Shown: piece by piece, positions 34,663 through 43,422 of the stretch | How the letters are laid out: the number at the start of each line of letters is the position of its first letter | How positions within the stretch are numbered: the stretch's first letter is position 1 | DNA from: Veillonella tobetsuensis | Lineage (GTDB): Bacteria > Bacillota > Negativicutes > Veillonellales > Veillonellaceae | Direction of reading: 5' to 3' | Assembly: GCF_001078375.1 (NCBI RefSeq) | Contig: NZ_BBXI01000021.1 | Coordinates: 62,001 to 126,000 of the forward strand | DNA: 64,000 nucleotides | Position numbers and translations under genes: made by a program | The notes under the pieces: model-generated | Seen by the model: only the letters and a program-made list of their open reading frames with translations | Told to the model about the DNA's origin: nothing | The model's database searches: none

Positions 34663-36876
34663 TTAGTGTACGTCTTGAATGATTGGCAAAATCATAGGTC
34701 TACGACGTGTTTTATCATAGAAGAATTTGCCCAATGCATCGCGAACATTTTGTTTAATTGTAGTCCAATCTTTAATGCGTTGCGCTTCGCAATCATCTAA
34801 TACTTGATGAACGCGACGCTCTGCTTCGAGCATAAGCTCTTCTGCATCACGAACGTATACGAAGCCACGAGATACGAGATCAGGACCGGCAATGATAGTG
34901 CCAGACGCAGTATCCATTGCCATAACAACGATAACCATACCTTCTTGTGCCAATTGTTGACGGTCGCGGATAACGATATTACCTACATCACCAACACCGA
35001 GGCCATCAACGAAAATAGCGCCGGCTTGTACACGGCCACCTTTACGGCCACCATCTTTATCAAATTCAAAGATTTGACCATTGTCACCGATAAGGATTTT
35101 CTTAGGATCTACGCCCATAGCTACCCCAAGTTCACCATGACGACGCAACATGCGATACTCACCATGAACTGGGATAAAGTATTCTGGTCGCACAAGGTTA
35201 AGCATTGTTTTAAGCTCTTCTTGGCTCGCATGGCCAGATACGTGAATGCCACGATCTTTACCATACACAACGTGACAACCTAAGCGAAGCAAGTTATCGA
35301 TAGTTTTACCAACAGCACCTTCATTTCCTGGAATTGGTGTAGCAGAGATGATAACAGTATCATTTGGTGCCAATTCTACGGTGCGGTGATTACTTGTAGC
35401 CATACGGGACAAGCCTGCCATTGGTTCACCTTGAGAACCAGTTGTTAAGATCATGATTTGATCATCTGTGTAGTTGTGCATTACATCTACATCGATAATC
35501 GTATTTGGCGGAATGTCTAAGTAGCCGCGTTCTTGTGCGATTTCTGTAACATTGACCATACTGCGACCCATAACAACAACCTTACGATTATACATAACCG
35601 CCGCATCAATTGCTTGTTGGATACGAGATACGTTAGACGCAAATGTTGCTAATACAACGCGACCTTTCGCTTCACCAACAGCTTGCTTAATAGCAGGACC
35701 TACGGAGCTTTCAGAACCAGTAGTACCTGGTTTTTCAACATTTGTAGAGTCGGACATCAACGCTAATACGCCTTTGTTACCAAGTTCTGCAAATTTGTGC
35801 ATATCCATCAAACGGCCATCAACTGGTGTTTGGTCAATTTTAAAGTCCCCTGTATGAAGAATCGTACCAATTGGGGTGTCGAAGTATACGGCACAAGAGT
35901 CAGGAATAGAATGGTTTGTTTGAATAAAACCAACTGTTACTTGTCCAATTTGAACTTCATCACCAGCAGCAATCATGCGAAGGCATTTAGGAGACACTTT
36001 GTGTTCTTTGAATTTACCTTCAATCAAGCCACACACAAGATTTGTAGCGTATACAGGGCAGTCAATCTCTTTCATAAGATATGCCAAAGAACCGATATGG
36101 TCCTCGTGACCGTGAGTGATAACAACGGCTTTCACACGGTCCTTATTCTCGATGATATAGCTCATATCCGGAATAACAATATCCACACCTAACATATCTT
36201 CGCTAGGGAACGCAAGACCTGAGTCAAGAACGATGATTTCGTCTTCATATTGGAAAATGGTCATGTTCTTACCAATTTCCCCAAGGCCACCTAGAGGGAT
36301 AATTTGGAATTTCCCTTTATTAGAGCCATCCGGTTGACGACCAATCAAATCCAAATGCGCCTCTTGGTTGCGAGCCATAGGCCGATTATTAGTACGAGTA
36401 CGACGGTTATTAGCGTTTTCATTACGGTTTCCATCAGTCGTATTACGTGTGCGTGTATTACGTGTATTACTTGCACCACGTGTATTACGTGTATTTTCAC
36501 TATTTCTATCTGTACGGCGAATTTGTTCACCACTACGAGGTGCGCGAGTTTGACGAATTCTACGTTCCGTACCTTGTTGCTCGCCTTGCTCACCTATAGG
36601 TCGTTGACGACGTGTATTCGTTCTAGTATTTGTGGTACGACGTTGACGACCTTCGCCACTTTGATTAGATTCACTCGTATAACGGCGTTCACCGCTACGA
36701 CGGTCTGTATTACGACTATCGCCAGCTGGTCGACGTGTGTTAGTACGACGGCGCATTGTTTTTTGCTCACCTCGAGCAGACGGAGCCGTCTCTACTGCAG
36801 TCACTTGTGCAGTATGTTGATTATCTGTTGTATTCACAGTTCCTCCTAAAATTTTGTTCATTAATTTATTTAACAT
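34663..36876 (-). CDS. rnj: Ribonuclease J with a long Arg/Asn/Thr-rich N-terminal extension
   Basis: The C-terminal 555 residues are a complete RNase J: metallo-beta-lactamase motif THGHEDHIGS, beta-CASP region (TGSQGEPMAG) and C-terminal domain. RNase J has endo- and 5'-3' exonuclease activity in mRNA decay and rRNA maturation. It carries about 175 extra N-terminal residues, strongly basic and low in complexity (SRNTDRRSGERRYTSES, NTRNTRTRNTTDG), probably disordered and RNA-binding. The first start (36876) follows AGGTGAAATTAT. A GTG at codon 14 (36837) has an even stronger AGGAGG, so two starts are possible. Confidence 0.93.
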   Translation of the reverse strand: MLNKLMNKILGGTVNTTDNQHTAQVTAVETAPSARGEQKTMRRRTNTRRPAGDSRNTDRRSGERRYTSESNQSGEGRQRRTTNTRTNTRRQRPIGEQGEQQGTERRIRQTRAPRSGEQIRRTDRNSENTRNTRGASNTRNTRTRNTTDGNRNENANNRRTRTNNRPMARNQEAHLDLIGRQPDGSNKGKFQIIPLGGLGEIGKNMTIFQYEDEIIVLDSGLAFPSEDMLGVDIVIPDMSYIIENKDRVKAVVITHGHEDHIGSLAYLMKEIDCPVYATNLVCGLIEGKFKEHKVSPKCLRMIAAGDEVQIGQVTVGFIQTNHSIPDSCAVYFDTPIGTILHTGDFKIDQTPVDGRLMDMHKFAELGNKGVLALMSDSTNVEKPGTTGSESSVGPAIKQAVGEAKGRVVLATFASNVSRIQQAIDAAVMYNRKVVVMGRSMVNVTEIAQERGYLDIPPNTIIDVDVMHNYTDDQIMILTTGSQGEPMAGLSRMATSNHRTVELAPNDTVIISATPIPGNEGAVGKTIDNLLRLGCHVVYGKDRGIHVSGHASQEELKTMLNLVRPEYFIPVHGEYRMLRRHGELGVAMGVDPKKILIGDNGQIFEFDKDGGRKGGRVQAGAIFVDGLGVGDVGNIVIRDRQQLAQEGMVIVVMAMDTASGTIIAGPDLVSRGFVYVRDAEELMLEAERRVHQVLDDCEAQRIKDWTTIKQNVRDALGKFFYDKTRRRPMILPIIQDVH

Positions 36877-36926
36877 ATAATTTCACCTATCATTAAAATT
36901 TGATCTTTACAGGGGAACGGACAAAC

Positions 36927-37098
36927 GAAAAAGGCGCTATCCAGCAGCGTCTTTCAAATGGGCGCAAAAATAGCGCAACTCAATTGTTACCGTTCAAGTC
37001 CTTTTGTCCATTCGCCTCGTGCAAATGAGTATAGTGTACCATTAAACGCGTCAGCCGCGACGTTACGTTCTCTTCGTTACCGTTTAATGTTCATTATA
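36927..37098 (-). promoter_or_regulatory. RNase J leader with attenuator-like structures
   Basis: On the minus strand GCGCTAT (36970-36976) and ATAGCGC (36934-36940) form a stem followed by CTTTTTC, an intrinsic-terminator-like hairpin about 50 nt before the start codon. Competing pairings exist: TTTGTCC (37003-37009) with GGACAAA (36919-36925), and CCGTTC (36990-36995) with GAACGG (36915-36920). A TATACT (37028-37033) and a TATAAT (37093-37098) are possible -10 boxes. This supports conditional termination. Confidence 0.45.
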
Positions 37099-37151
37099 AT
37101 CCGATCGTTCTGATGAAAGCCTCGCTTTCATACGTTATTATTATTGTAACA

Positions 37152-37196
37152 CAAAAATAGCGTTAACAAAAGAGTACCTCTTATGCTAACGCTATT
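37152..37196 (-). terminator. Terminator of the UDG-like gene
   Basis: AATAGCGTTA and TAACGCTATT pair around a 21-nt loop, with TTTTTG on the minus strand. Confidence 0.75.
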
Positions 37197-37247
37197 ACAC
37201 TATTTATCAGAAACTCTACCAAAGACCTATTAGTAGTCGCACAGTAT

Positions 37248-38048
37248 CTACAACGAGGCAAAACCACAACTCTCAATCACATTAGCAAATCCTTGTCTAT
37301 ATAGATTAGCACCACCATTTGCAGGATGGCGCAAACCAATGGCAGGCAAACCAAATTTACCCATTGTATCAGCAGACTTTTGTCCTACTGCTAGCATAAG
37401 AGGCTCTTCTCCTCTCAACTCAAGATGTAGCTCTAATAGGCGTTTTGTATACTCCCAACCGAGTTCTTGCTCAGCCTCCGTAGGTGTGCGATTCGTCAGT
37501 GGATTTCCTTCCTTATGTGGGTGGAATGGGAATATATTCCACAACAATGTATCATAGGGATCGATACCCTTTTCAACAATAGCACTCCACACCACAGTAT
37601 CAGTAGGCTCGTTAAAGCCGTCCTTTTGCTGTGTTCCTTTTAACAAAGGGCTAGTAGGAGAACTCGTTCGTTCTAAGCGAATAGGTGTTATATCCTTCGC
37701 ACGAATAGTTTTGTGCTTATCTAATAGCATTCTTTCACAAGTAATAGCAATGCCACTAAAACGTCCGCCTTGATATCCTACTGCCTCAGCCACAACAAAG
37801 ACCTTAGCTCGACCTAAGCGCGGCAATAAATAAGCCACCAAATTATCTCGACGCACTTGAGCCGCATCAAAATCATCTGCGACAATCTCTAAATCAGGAT
37901 TTACCTCACCCCAAGGATTATGAACAAGACTACCAGAATACTGGGAGAGCCAATCCACAAAACCGCGCACCTTCGCCACACGCTCCGCATCAAAGGTTGC
38001 TATATATTCATCAAAAGACAAGGTCTTCTCTAACTCAAATAAAGACAT
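37248..38048 (-). CDS. Uracil-DNA glycosylase superfamily protein
   Basis: A 266-aa protein with UDG-superfamily features: VAEAVGYQGGRFSGIAIT at the active-site loop, an aromatic substrate-site block LWNIFPFHPH, and a C-terminal RHPANGGANLYRQGF that replaces the usual HPSP(L) loop. It lacks the four-Cys Fe-S motif of family 4. Divergent members of this group may act on uracil or other damaged bases; activity is inferred. AATTGGAGGCTGT precedes the ATG. It forms a single-gene unit. Confidence 0.65.
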   Translation of the reverse strand: MSLFELEKTLSFDEYIATFDAERVAKVRGFVDWLSQYSGSLVHNPWGEVNPDLEIVADDFDAAQVRRDNLVAYLLPRLGRAKVFVVAEAVGYQGGRFSGIAITCERMLLDKHKTIRAKDITPIRLERTSSPTSPLLKGTQQKDGFNEPTDTVVWSAIVEKGIDPYDTLLWNIFPFHPHKEGNPLTNRTPTEAEQELGWEYTKRLLELHLELRGEEPLMLAVGQKSADTMGKFGLPAIGLRHPANGGANLYRQGFANVIESCGFASL

Positions 38049-38163
38049 ACAGCCTCCAATTTAAATTTCATATGTTATTACCGATATATATCTACTATAC
38101 ATCATAATTACACGAATTGCATAAGAAATATATATACATTATTTTAGAATTTTGTCCATTATA

Positions 38164-38195
38164 AAACACCCAAGAGTATAAACTTTTGGGTGTTT
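38164..38195 (-). terminator. Terminator of the ABC transporter operon
   Basis: AAACACCCAA and TTGGGTGTTT pair, with TTTTATAA following on the minus strand, 18 bp after the ATPase gene stop. Confidence 0.75.
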
Positions 38196-38213
38196 CTTTT
38201 GAGGTGTATATAA

Positions 38214-38987
38214 CTAAATATAGAACTCGATTTTGTCTTCTTTTGCTAGTTGGAATTGTTCGAAGATGTGGTTCCGTATATTAACAAAGGCTGCCGATGT
38301 ACGGTCTGTTCTGTCGATGATGTTTACAGGGATGATAGTTTGTACTCGACCTGGATTTGCAGATAGTACTACAACGCGGTCTGCAAGGACTACGGCTTCT
38401 TCAATGTCGTGGGTAACGAATACAACAGTTTTACCTTCTTCGCGGCAGATGCGAGAGATTTCGTCTTGCAAGTTGATACGTGTCAACGCATCAAGAGCGC
38501 CTAGTGGTTCGTCCATAAAGATAATATCTGGATCCACCGCTAGTGCACGGGCAATGGATACACGTTGTTGCATGCCCCCAGATAGTTCTGCAGGATAGCG
38601 ATTGCGAGCATGATCGAGGCCTACCATTTTAACGTATTTATCGATGATAGCGGGACGCTCTTCTTTAGGCACCTTTTTACTTTCAAGGCCTAGCTCAATA
38701 TTGCTTTCCACCGTACGCCACGGCAACAAGCCATAGTTTTGGAATACCGTTACATATCTGAGTTGAGGGGCTTTTACCTCTTCACCATCGATAGTAATGG
38801 AACCAGATGTAACGAGCTCAAAGCCCGCCATAGCGTTTAATAGCGTACTTTTACCGGAACCAGAAGGGCCTAAGAGGCAAATAAACTCGCCCTTTTCAAT
38901 GTCTAAGTTGATATCTTCAAGAATGGTGAGTGGTTCCCCATCTTTCATAAATTCCTTGTGTGCATTGCGCACTGAAATGTAACCCAT
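38214..38987 (-). CDS. ABC transporter ATP-binding protein, NitT/TauT type
   Basis: A 257-aa ATPase with Walker A LLGPSGSGKSTLLNA, signature LSGGMQQRVSIARAL, Walker B IIFMDEPLGALD and the switch His in FVTHDIEEAV. It belongs to the SsuB/TauB/NrtD group that drives import of sulfonates, nitrate, taurine, guanidine-like or pyrimidine compounds. AGGAGGTGGCCTC precedes the ATG. It lies third in the operon after the binding protein and permease. Confidence 0.9.
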   Translation of the reverse strand: MGYISVRNAHKEFMKDGEPLTILEDINLDIEKGEFICLLGPSGSGKSTLLNAMAGFELVTSGSITIDGEEVKAPQLRYVTVFQNYGLLPWRTVESNIELGLESKKVPKEERPAIIDKYVKMVGLDHARNRYPAELSGGMQQRVSIARALAVDPDIIFMDEPLGALDALTRINLQDEISRICREEGKTVVFVTHDIEEAVVLADRVVVLSANPGRVQTIIPVNIIDRTDRTSAAFVNIRNHIFEQFQLAKEDKIEFYI

Positions 38988-38998
38988 GAGGCCACCTC

Positions 38999-39751
38999 CT
39001 ATTTCTCAATACCCCAACGTTTGTAAATCCATTTTTCGATGAGGGACACGCCCCAATCGAGTAAAAGCCCAACGAAACCGATGGTTAAAATAGCTACCAT
39101 TAAAAGATCGTTACGCAAGTTATTTCTCATATCGATAATGAGGAAGCCAAGACCCGTTTGAGAGCCTACCATTTCCCCTGTTACAAGGAAAATCCACGCT
39201 GTACCAAGGGCGATGTGAAGGCCCGATGCAATACCAGGGAATACGGCAGGTAATACAATTTTAAATAATAGTTCTGGCTGTTTAATACCAAAGTTGCGCG
39301 CTACCTTGATATATACAGGATCGATATTTTGGATGGCAGACACCGTGGATAACAGCACTGGGAAGAACGCTGCGATAAAGATGATAACGATGGCCGGTGC
39401 TTGGCCGATACCGAAGAAGAGAACGATAAACGGCAACCACGCCACAGGAGAAATTGGTCGAATGACTTGAACGATTGGATTGATGTAGTTCCAAATCCCC
39501 TTGTACCAACCCAAGATAAGACCGAAGAATACGCCAGCCACAACAGAAATGATGTAACCGATGAAGAACCGTACTAAACTATCTGCAATATCCTTAAAGA
39601 GGACACCGTCTCCAATGAGTTCACCAAAGCCGGCCAACACCTTATACGGCGTTGGCAATAGCGCTTCGTTAAAACCGCCCAGACGAACGATTAACTCCCA
39701 AATCAGCCACGCTACGATAAATGAACCCGGCACATATGTATATTTCTTCAT
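38999..39751 (-). CDS. ABC transporter permease, NitT/TauT type
   Basis: A 250-aa membrane protein with about six helices and the BPD_transp_1 EAA loop (VARNFGIKQPELLFKIVLPA). It shares the SsuC/TauC profile, including FISPVAWLPF-like PISPVAWLPFIVLF. It forms the membrane channel with the adjacent ATPase. AGGAGGAGGACC precedes the ATG, and gaps of 10-12 bp to both neighbours indicate one operon. Confidence 0.9.
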   Translation of the reverse strand: MKKYTYVPGSFIVAWLIWELIVRLGGFNEALLPTPYKVLAGFGELIGDGVLFKDIADSLVRFFIGYIISVVAGVFFGLILGWYKGIWNYINPIVQVIRPISPVAWLPFIVLFFGIGQAPAIVIIFIAAFFPVLLSTVSAIQNIDPVYIKVARNFGIKQPELLFKIVLPAVFPGIASGLHIALGTAWIFLVTGEMVGSQTGLGFLIIDMRNNLRNDLLMVAILTIGFVGLLLDWGVSLIEKWIYKRWGIEK

Positions 39752-39761
39752 GGTCCTCCTC

Positions 39762-40715
39762 CTATGGTAACAATGATGTATCTACAAACTCTGAATAACT
39801 CGGCACCTTTTTAATCAAATCAATATGCGTCATATGATGCACAAGCGCATTATAACGGTCCTCTGTAAGGGCTAAATCTCCAAACCCAATCACTTGTAAG
39901 GAACGTTCAATAATAGGATCCTTAAACTTTAAATATTTTAAGGCAATTTCTTTTTGTGACTTTGGATGCTCATCTAGGTATTTACCTGCATCGAGATAGG
40001 CCTTGGTGAAAGCTTTCGCCAAGTCATGATGTTCATCGATGAATTGACCATTAAATACGAGGGCACAGCAAATATTGTCATGCCATAAGTGGTCAGGATC
40101 TTCGAAGACCTTCCCAGTTCCCATTTCAAGGGCTAGAGAGCCAAATGGTTCGGCTACACTATACCCAGCAATTTGTCCTACCGATAGAGCAGATGGCATT
40201 TCAGGAGGACTCATTTCAACGATTTGCACATCTTTTTCGGTAAGACCAGCTTTCTCTAGCATAAGATCTGCGAGAATTTTTTGGGTAGATTGTTTATGAG
40301 GGATGGCAAAGGATTTGCCTTTCAAGTCTTGTACAGAGTTAATATCCTTATTTACGATGATAATATTGCCCTCTGTATGACCAAGTGCAGCAGCACGAAC
40401 ATCAATGCCTTGTTCACGAGCCTTTACACCTAGCTCAACGAGTACCGATGCAGCATCTACCTTACCGGTATTTAATGCATCCATGAGCTCTGGCCAAGAT
40501 CCATACTTAACAAGCTCTACATGAACAGGACCATCCGCTGTTTCTAGTTCTTTTATGGCAAATACTGGCAATGCATGGGTAATTGGTAAATACGCTACCC
40601 GTACTGTCTTTAGTTCCTGTGCCGTCTTTGGTTTATTGTACTCATGATAGCCATACGTGATACCACCGATAACCAAGAGAACAGCCGCAATGATTAGATA
40701 CCAAGTTTTCTTCAT
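39762..40715 (-). CDS. ABC transporter substrate-binding protein, NitT/TauT (NMT1-like)
   Basis: The start at 40715 (MKKTWYLIIAAV) follows AGAGGGGAAGTT. The frame extends 18 codons upstream without a ribosome binding site. The 317-aa protein has an N-terminal hydrophobic segment without a lipobox Cys, so it is either cleaved by signal peptidase I or stays membrane-tethered. The mature part is an NMT1/SsuA-like binding protein (VRVAYLPITHALPVFA, AEPFGSLALEMGTG). The ligand is unknown; candidates are sulfonates, nitrate, guanidine-type or amine compounds. It is the first gene of the operon, behind a structured leader. Confidence 0.85.
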   Translation of the reverse strand: MKKTWYLIIAAVLLVIGGITYGYHEYNKPKTAQELKTVRVAYLPITHALPVFAIKELETADGPVHVELVKYGSWPELMDALNTGKVDAASVLVELGVKAREQGIDVRAAALGHTEGNIIIVNKDINSVQDLKGKSFAIPHKQSTQKILADLMLEKAGLTEKDVQIVEMSPPEMPSALSVGQIAGYSVAEPFGSLALEMGTGKVFEDPDHLWHDNICCALVFNGQFIDEHHDLAKAFTKAYLDAGKYLDEHPKSQKEIALKYLKFKDPIIERSLQVIGFGDLALTEDRYNALVHHMTHIDLIKKVPSYSEFVDTSLLP

Positions 40716-40830
40716 AACTTCCCCTCTTTCTATCTCATAACAAGGGGCGTCACATGCCGTTTTTCGCACTTTTCTAAACCTTAGATGAAATATGGCTTTA
40801 GAGCACCTCGTCCTAAAAAATTATATTACC
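40716..40830 (-). promoter_or_regulatory. Structured leader (riboswitch candidate) of the ABC operon
   Basis: The RNA contains GGACGAGGUGC (40803-40813), the 5' conserved block of guanidine-III (ykkC-III) riboswitches. UUAG (40816-40813) can pair with CUAA (40784-40781), and UCUAAA (40802-40797) with UUUAGA (40778-40773). This is an interleaved order that would form an H-type pseudoknot as in that class. CCCCUU near 40748-40743 can pair with the AGAGGGG ribosome binding site. The downstream conserved part of guanidine-III is not seen, so class assignment is uncertain. Confidence 0.45.
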
Positions 40831-40831
40831 T

Positions 40832-40860
40832 ACTATATCAATATGTTTTTACTCTGTCAA
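40832..40860 (-). promoter_or_regulatory. Promoter of the ABC transporter operon
   Basis: A perfect TTGACA (40855-40860), a 17-bp spacer and TATAGT (40832-40837) on the minus strand. The start near 40825 gives a leader of about 110 nt. Confidence 0.7.
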
Positions 40861-40921
40861 CAAAACATATTAATATTATAGGTTTTATTTTTGTAGTAAA
40901 AACTTGTAAACTTTTAGGATA

Positions 40922-40955
40922 CAAAAAGCACCAACTGCATCTAGCAGTTGGTGCT
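40922..40955 (-). terminator. Terminator of the dedA-glycosyltransferase operon
   Basis: AGCACCAACTGC and GCAGTTGGTGCT form a perfect 12-bp stem with a 5-nt loop and TTTTTG on the minus strand. Confidence 0.85.
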
Positions 40956-40994
40956 ACTTTCACAAGCAAAGATATTATTTATAACAAAAACATT

Positions 40995-42632
40995 TTACTC
41001 TGCAATATAAGATTGTCGCTTATTTAAAATATAAATCTCAGCAGTATCAGTTTCACTATACTCACCCACATATGGTGCAATAGCGGATTGTCTAAAGTGT
41101 TTTCTTTCACCTTTTGGAACAACAAGCATGAGTTGCTTGCCCTCCGCTACGCATTTAACGAAGTCTTCTTCAGACACTTGTTCCATAAGATATTTCTTAT
41201 CCCATTCAGCACTGCGTTGTTTCAATTTATCCTTGTCGTCCCAGCGACTGCTATCACCCTTAATCCGGATAACCTTATGACCGGTATAATACACAACAGA
41301 GGTACTATAACCATTATAGTAATACACATTCCCATTATATTTTTCCACAACAGGAAGTATATTAACCGAACTACGTTGTTTTATAAGCGGTACCAGCCCT
41401 TCTACAACAACGACAGAAGAAATTAACATAGTACCGATAACAACAACGCTTATGAGGCGATAACGCTGTTTGCTCCACCAGAACCATAACAATCCCAACA
41501 CAGATACACCGGCAAACACATATAACAAGCCATAGTACCCCCATGGAGCAAAGAAAGATGCAACCACATACGCCACCCACAATAAAAGTGTAGGACCTAT
41601 GATGATCCAAGGCACATAGCGTGAACGCCCCGGACGTAACGCTTTCAAAACCCCCAATGTACCGAGTGCACTAAATGGCACAAGACTTATAAATGTATAA
41701 AGAGGATATTTTGTGGCCATCAAAGAGTAGAACAAAACCGTTCCAATCCCCCAGCACAAGCTATATACATAGCCCTTATGACGCAACTTAAATCCAGCTA
41801 TAATGCCATAAATAACTGCGCCCGTCCATGGTAAGGACGCCCCCAGAAATATAGCGATGTAATACCACCATACATTATCCTCGGGATGCTCAGACTGAGT
41901 AGCACGCGTTACATTATGAAGCCCTAAAAATCCATTTACAAAATCTTGACCATGGGTACTATACATATAGAGATACCATGGTAATGCAACGATTAAAAAT
42001 GCGAGAATACCTTTCCAATCAAAGAGGCGCAGCAACATTTGTTTAGAGCGATACAGCGCTACATAAACGAGAAGAATAAGCCCTGGCAATACAAGTGCCA
42101 CTGGTCCCTTTGTAAGAACGCCTAACGCAGAGAACACATAGGCTACAATCATAGATTTACTAGAGTTATTGTTTAACCCATCATAGGCAAATACCATCAC
42201 CATCAAGGACGTATACAGCAATACCATGTCGGTAATAACGCCATGTGCAACGGCCCAGAACATAAGTGATGTACCAAGAATTGATGACCCTACTAAACCT
42301 ACGAGCCAACGGCCACTTAGGGACCGCATAGCTTGGAACATTGTAGCCACTGATAAAGCTCCGAATATGGCACTTGGTAAACGTACAACCCAGTCAGCAA
42401 ATCCAAACACTTTAAATGCCAAAGCGATAAGCCAATAAATCATAATTGGCTTATCATACCAATAGGTCCCATAAATTTGCGGCGATAACCAATCTCCAGA
42501 CAACACCATCTCTTTAGCGGTTAATGCATAATTCGATTCTACTGGATCAGTTACAGGTAGCACATTATTAGCGACCATAAAAAACGCCAACCAGAAAACA
42601 AACAACACAAATGTTAAGCGAGATATTTTCAT
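40995..42632 (-). CDS. ArnT-like family 39 glycosyltransferase
   Basis: The start at 42632 (MKISRLTFVLF) follows AAGGAGATTGTA; an upstream Met in the frame has no such site. The 545-aa protein has about 12 membrane helices and a C-terminal soluble domain. The first extracytoplasmic loop contains the GT-C acidic motif region VTDPVESNYALTAKEM and YDKPIMIYWL. Relatives such as ArnT transfer aminoarabinose or other sugars from undecaprenyl carriers to lipid A or proteins. Veillonella has an LPS outer membrane, so lipid A or glycan modification is plausible. It lies 10 bp after dedA. Confidence 0.75.
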   Translation of the reverse strand: MKISRLTFVLFVFWLAFFMVANNVLPVTDPVESNYALTAKEMVLSGDWLSPQIYGTYWYDKPIMIYWLIALAFKVFGFADWVVRLPSAIFGALSVATMFQAMRSLSGRWLVGLVGSSILGTSLMFWAVAHGVITDMVLLYTSLMVMVFAYDGLNNNSSKSMIVAYVFSALGVLTKGPVALVLPGLILLVYVALYRSKQMLLRLFDWKGILAFLIVALPWYLYMYSTHGQDFVNGFLGLHNVTRATQSEHPEDNVWWYYIAIFLGASLPWTGAVIYGIIAGFKLRHKGYVYSLCWGIGTVLFYSLMATKYPLYTFISLVPFSALGTLGVLKALRPGRSRYVPWIIIGPTLLLWVAYVVASFFAPWGYYGLLYVFAGVSVLGLLWFWWSKQRYRLISVVVIGTMLISSVVVVEGLVPLIKQRSSVNILPVVEKYNGNVYYYNGYSTSVVYYTGHKVIRIKGDSSRWDDKDKLKQRSAEWDKKYLMEQVSEEDFVKCVAEGKQLMLVVPKGERKHFRQSAIAPYVGEYSETDTAEIYILNKRQSYIAE

Positions 42633-42642
42633 TACAATCTCC

Positions 42643-43236
42643 TTATGATTTACGTCGATTTTTGTAATATTTATAGCCAATTACAGCCGCAATAATTGCA
42701 AATACAGCAACCATAATAATTAAGAACTCATGATTATATTCAATAAGATCTTTCCAGTTTTCACCGAGAACTTTACCTAAATACACCAATAAAATCGTCC
42801 AAGGAACCGTACCTAATACAGTCCAAACCACAAAATGTGACATCGGATAACGAGCCATACCAGCTGGGAAGGAAATGAATGTACGAACACCTGGCAATAA
42901 ACGACCAAAGAACACGGCGGCACCACCGTATTTATTAAACATTTTCTCAGCTAGTTCAAATTTATGCTCATTAAAGAATATATATTTGCCGTATTTCAAC
43001 AACAAAGGACGTCCACCATATTCGCCCATCCAATATGATAGGATGGATCCTACAATCCCTGCTAGCGTACCTACAACCATAGTTGTATGCAATTCAAATA
43101 CGCCTTGAGCAATCAAATACCCTGCAAAACCAAGAACAATTTCACTAGGAATCGGTATATTCGCATTTTCTAGAACCATCGCAATAAACATAGCTGCATA
43201 GCCATACGTTTCCATAAACGAAATAATATATTCCAC
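42643..43236 (-). CDS. DedA-family membrane protein
   Basis: A 197-aa protein starting at GTG after GAGGTATAACAA. The DedA/SNARE-assoc (VTT) pattern includes NANIPIPSEIVLGFAGYL with the conserved acidic residue and GRLLPGVRTFISFPAG with essential arginines. Recent work links DedA proteins to undecaprenyl-phosphate or phospholipid flipping. The neighbouring polyprenyl-dependent glycosyltransferase fits a lipid-carrier role. It is the first gene of a two-gene operon. Confidence 0.88.
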   Translation of the reverse strand: MEYIISFMETYGYAAMFIAMVLENANIPIPSEIVLGFAGYLIAQGVFELHTTMVVGTLAGIVGSILSYWMGEYGGRPLLLKYGKYIFFNEHKFELAEKMFNKYGGAAVFFGRLLPGVRTFISFPAGMARYPMSHFVVWTVLGTVPWTILLVYLGKVLGENWKDLIEYNHEFLIIMVAVFAIIAAVIGYKYYKNRRKS

Positions 43237-43340
43237 TTGTTATACCTCGTCATAACTCCCCTACACCGGATTTATGATTTTTTAATGCTAACTAATGCTG
43301 GTAACAATATCACCATGTATACAATCTATTTTACCATAAT

Positions 43341-43372
43341 AAAATGACCCTCACCATACGGGAGGGCCATTT
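43341..43372 (-). terminator. Terminator of the kinase-like gene
   Basis: AATGACCCTC and GAGGGCCATT pair with one mismatch around an 8-nt loop, with TTTTATTA on the minus strand. Confidence 0.65.
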
Positions 43373-43422
43373 GCGGCATCCTTAGTATTCTGTTTTTGCA
43401 AGAATCAACTAGTCATACACAG

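Noticed and set aside
36304-36849. 181-codon plus-strand ORF rich in Thr, Ser and Cys
   Set aside because: It lies exactly opposite the Arg/Asn/Thr-rich extension of RNase J and mirrors its codon repeats; no ribosome binding site or independent support.
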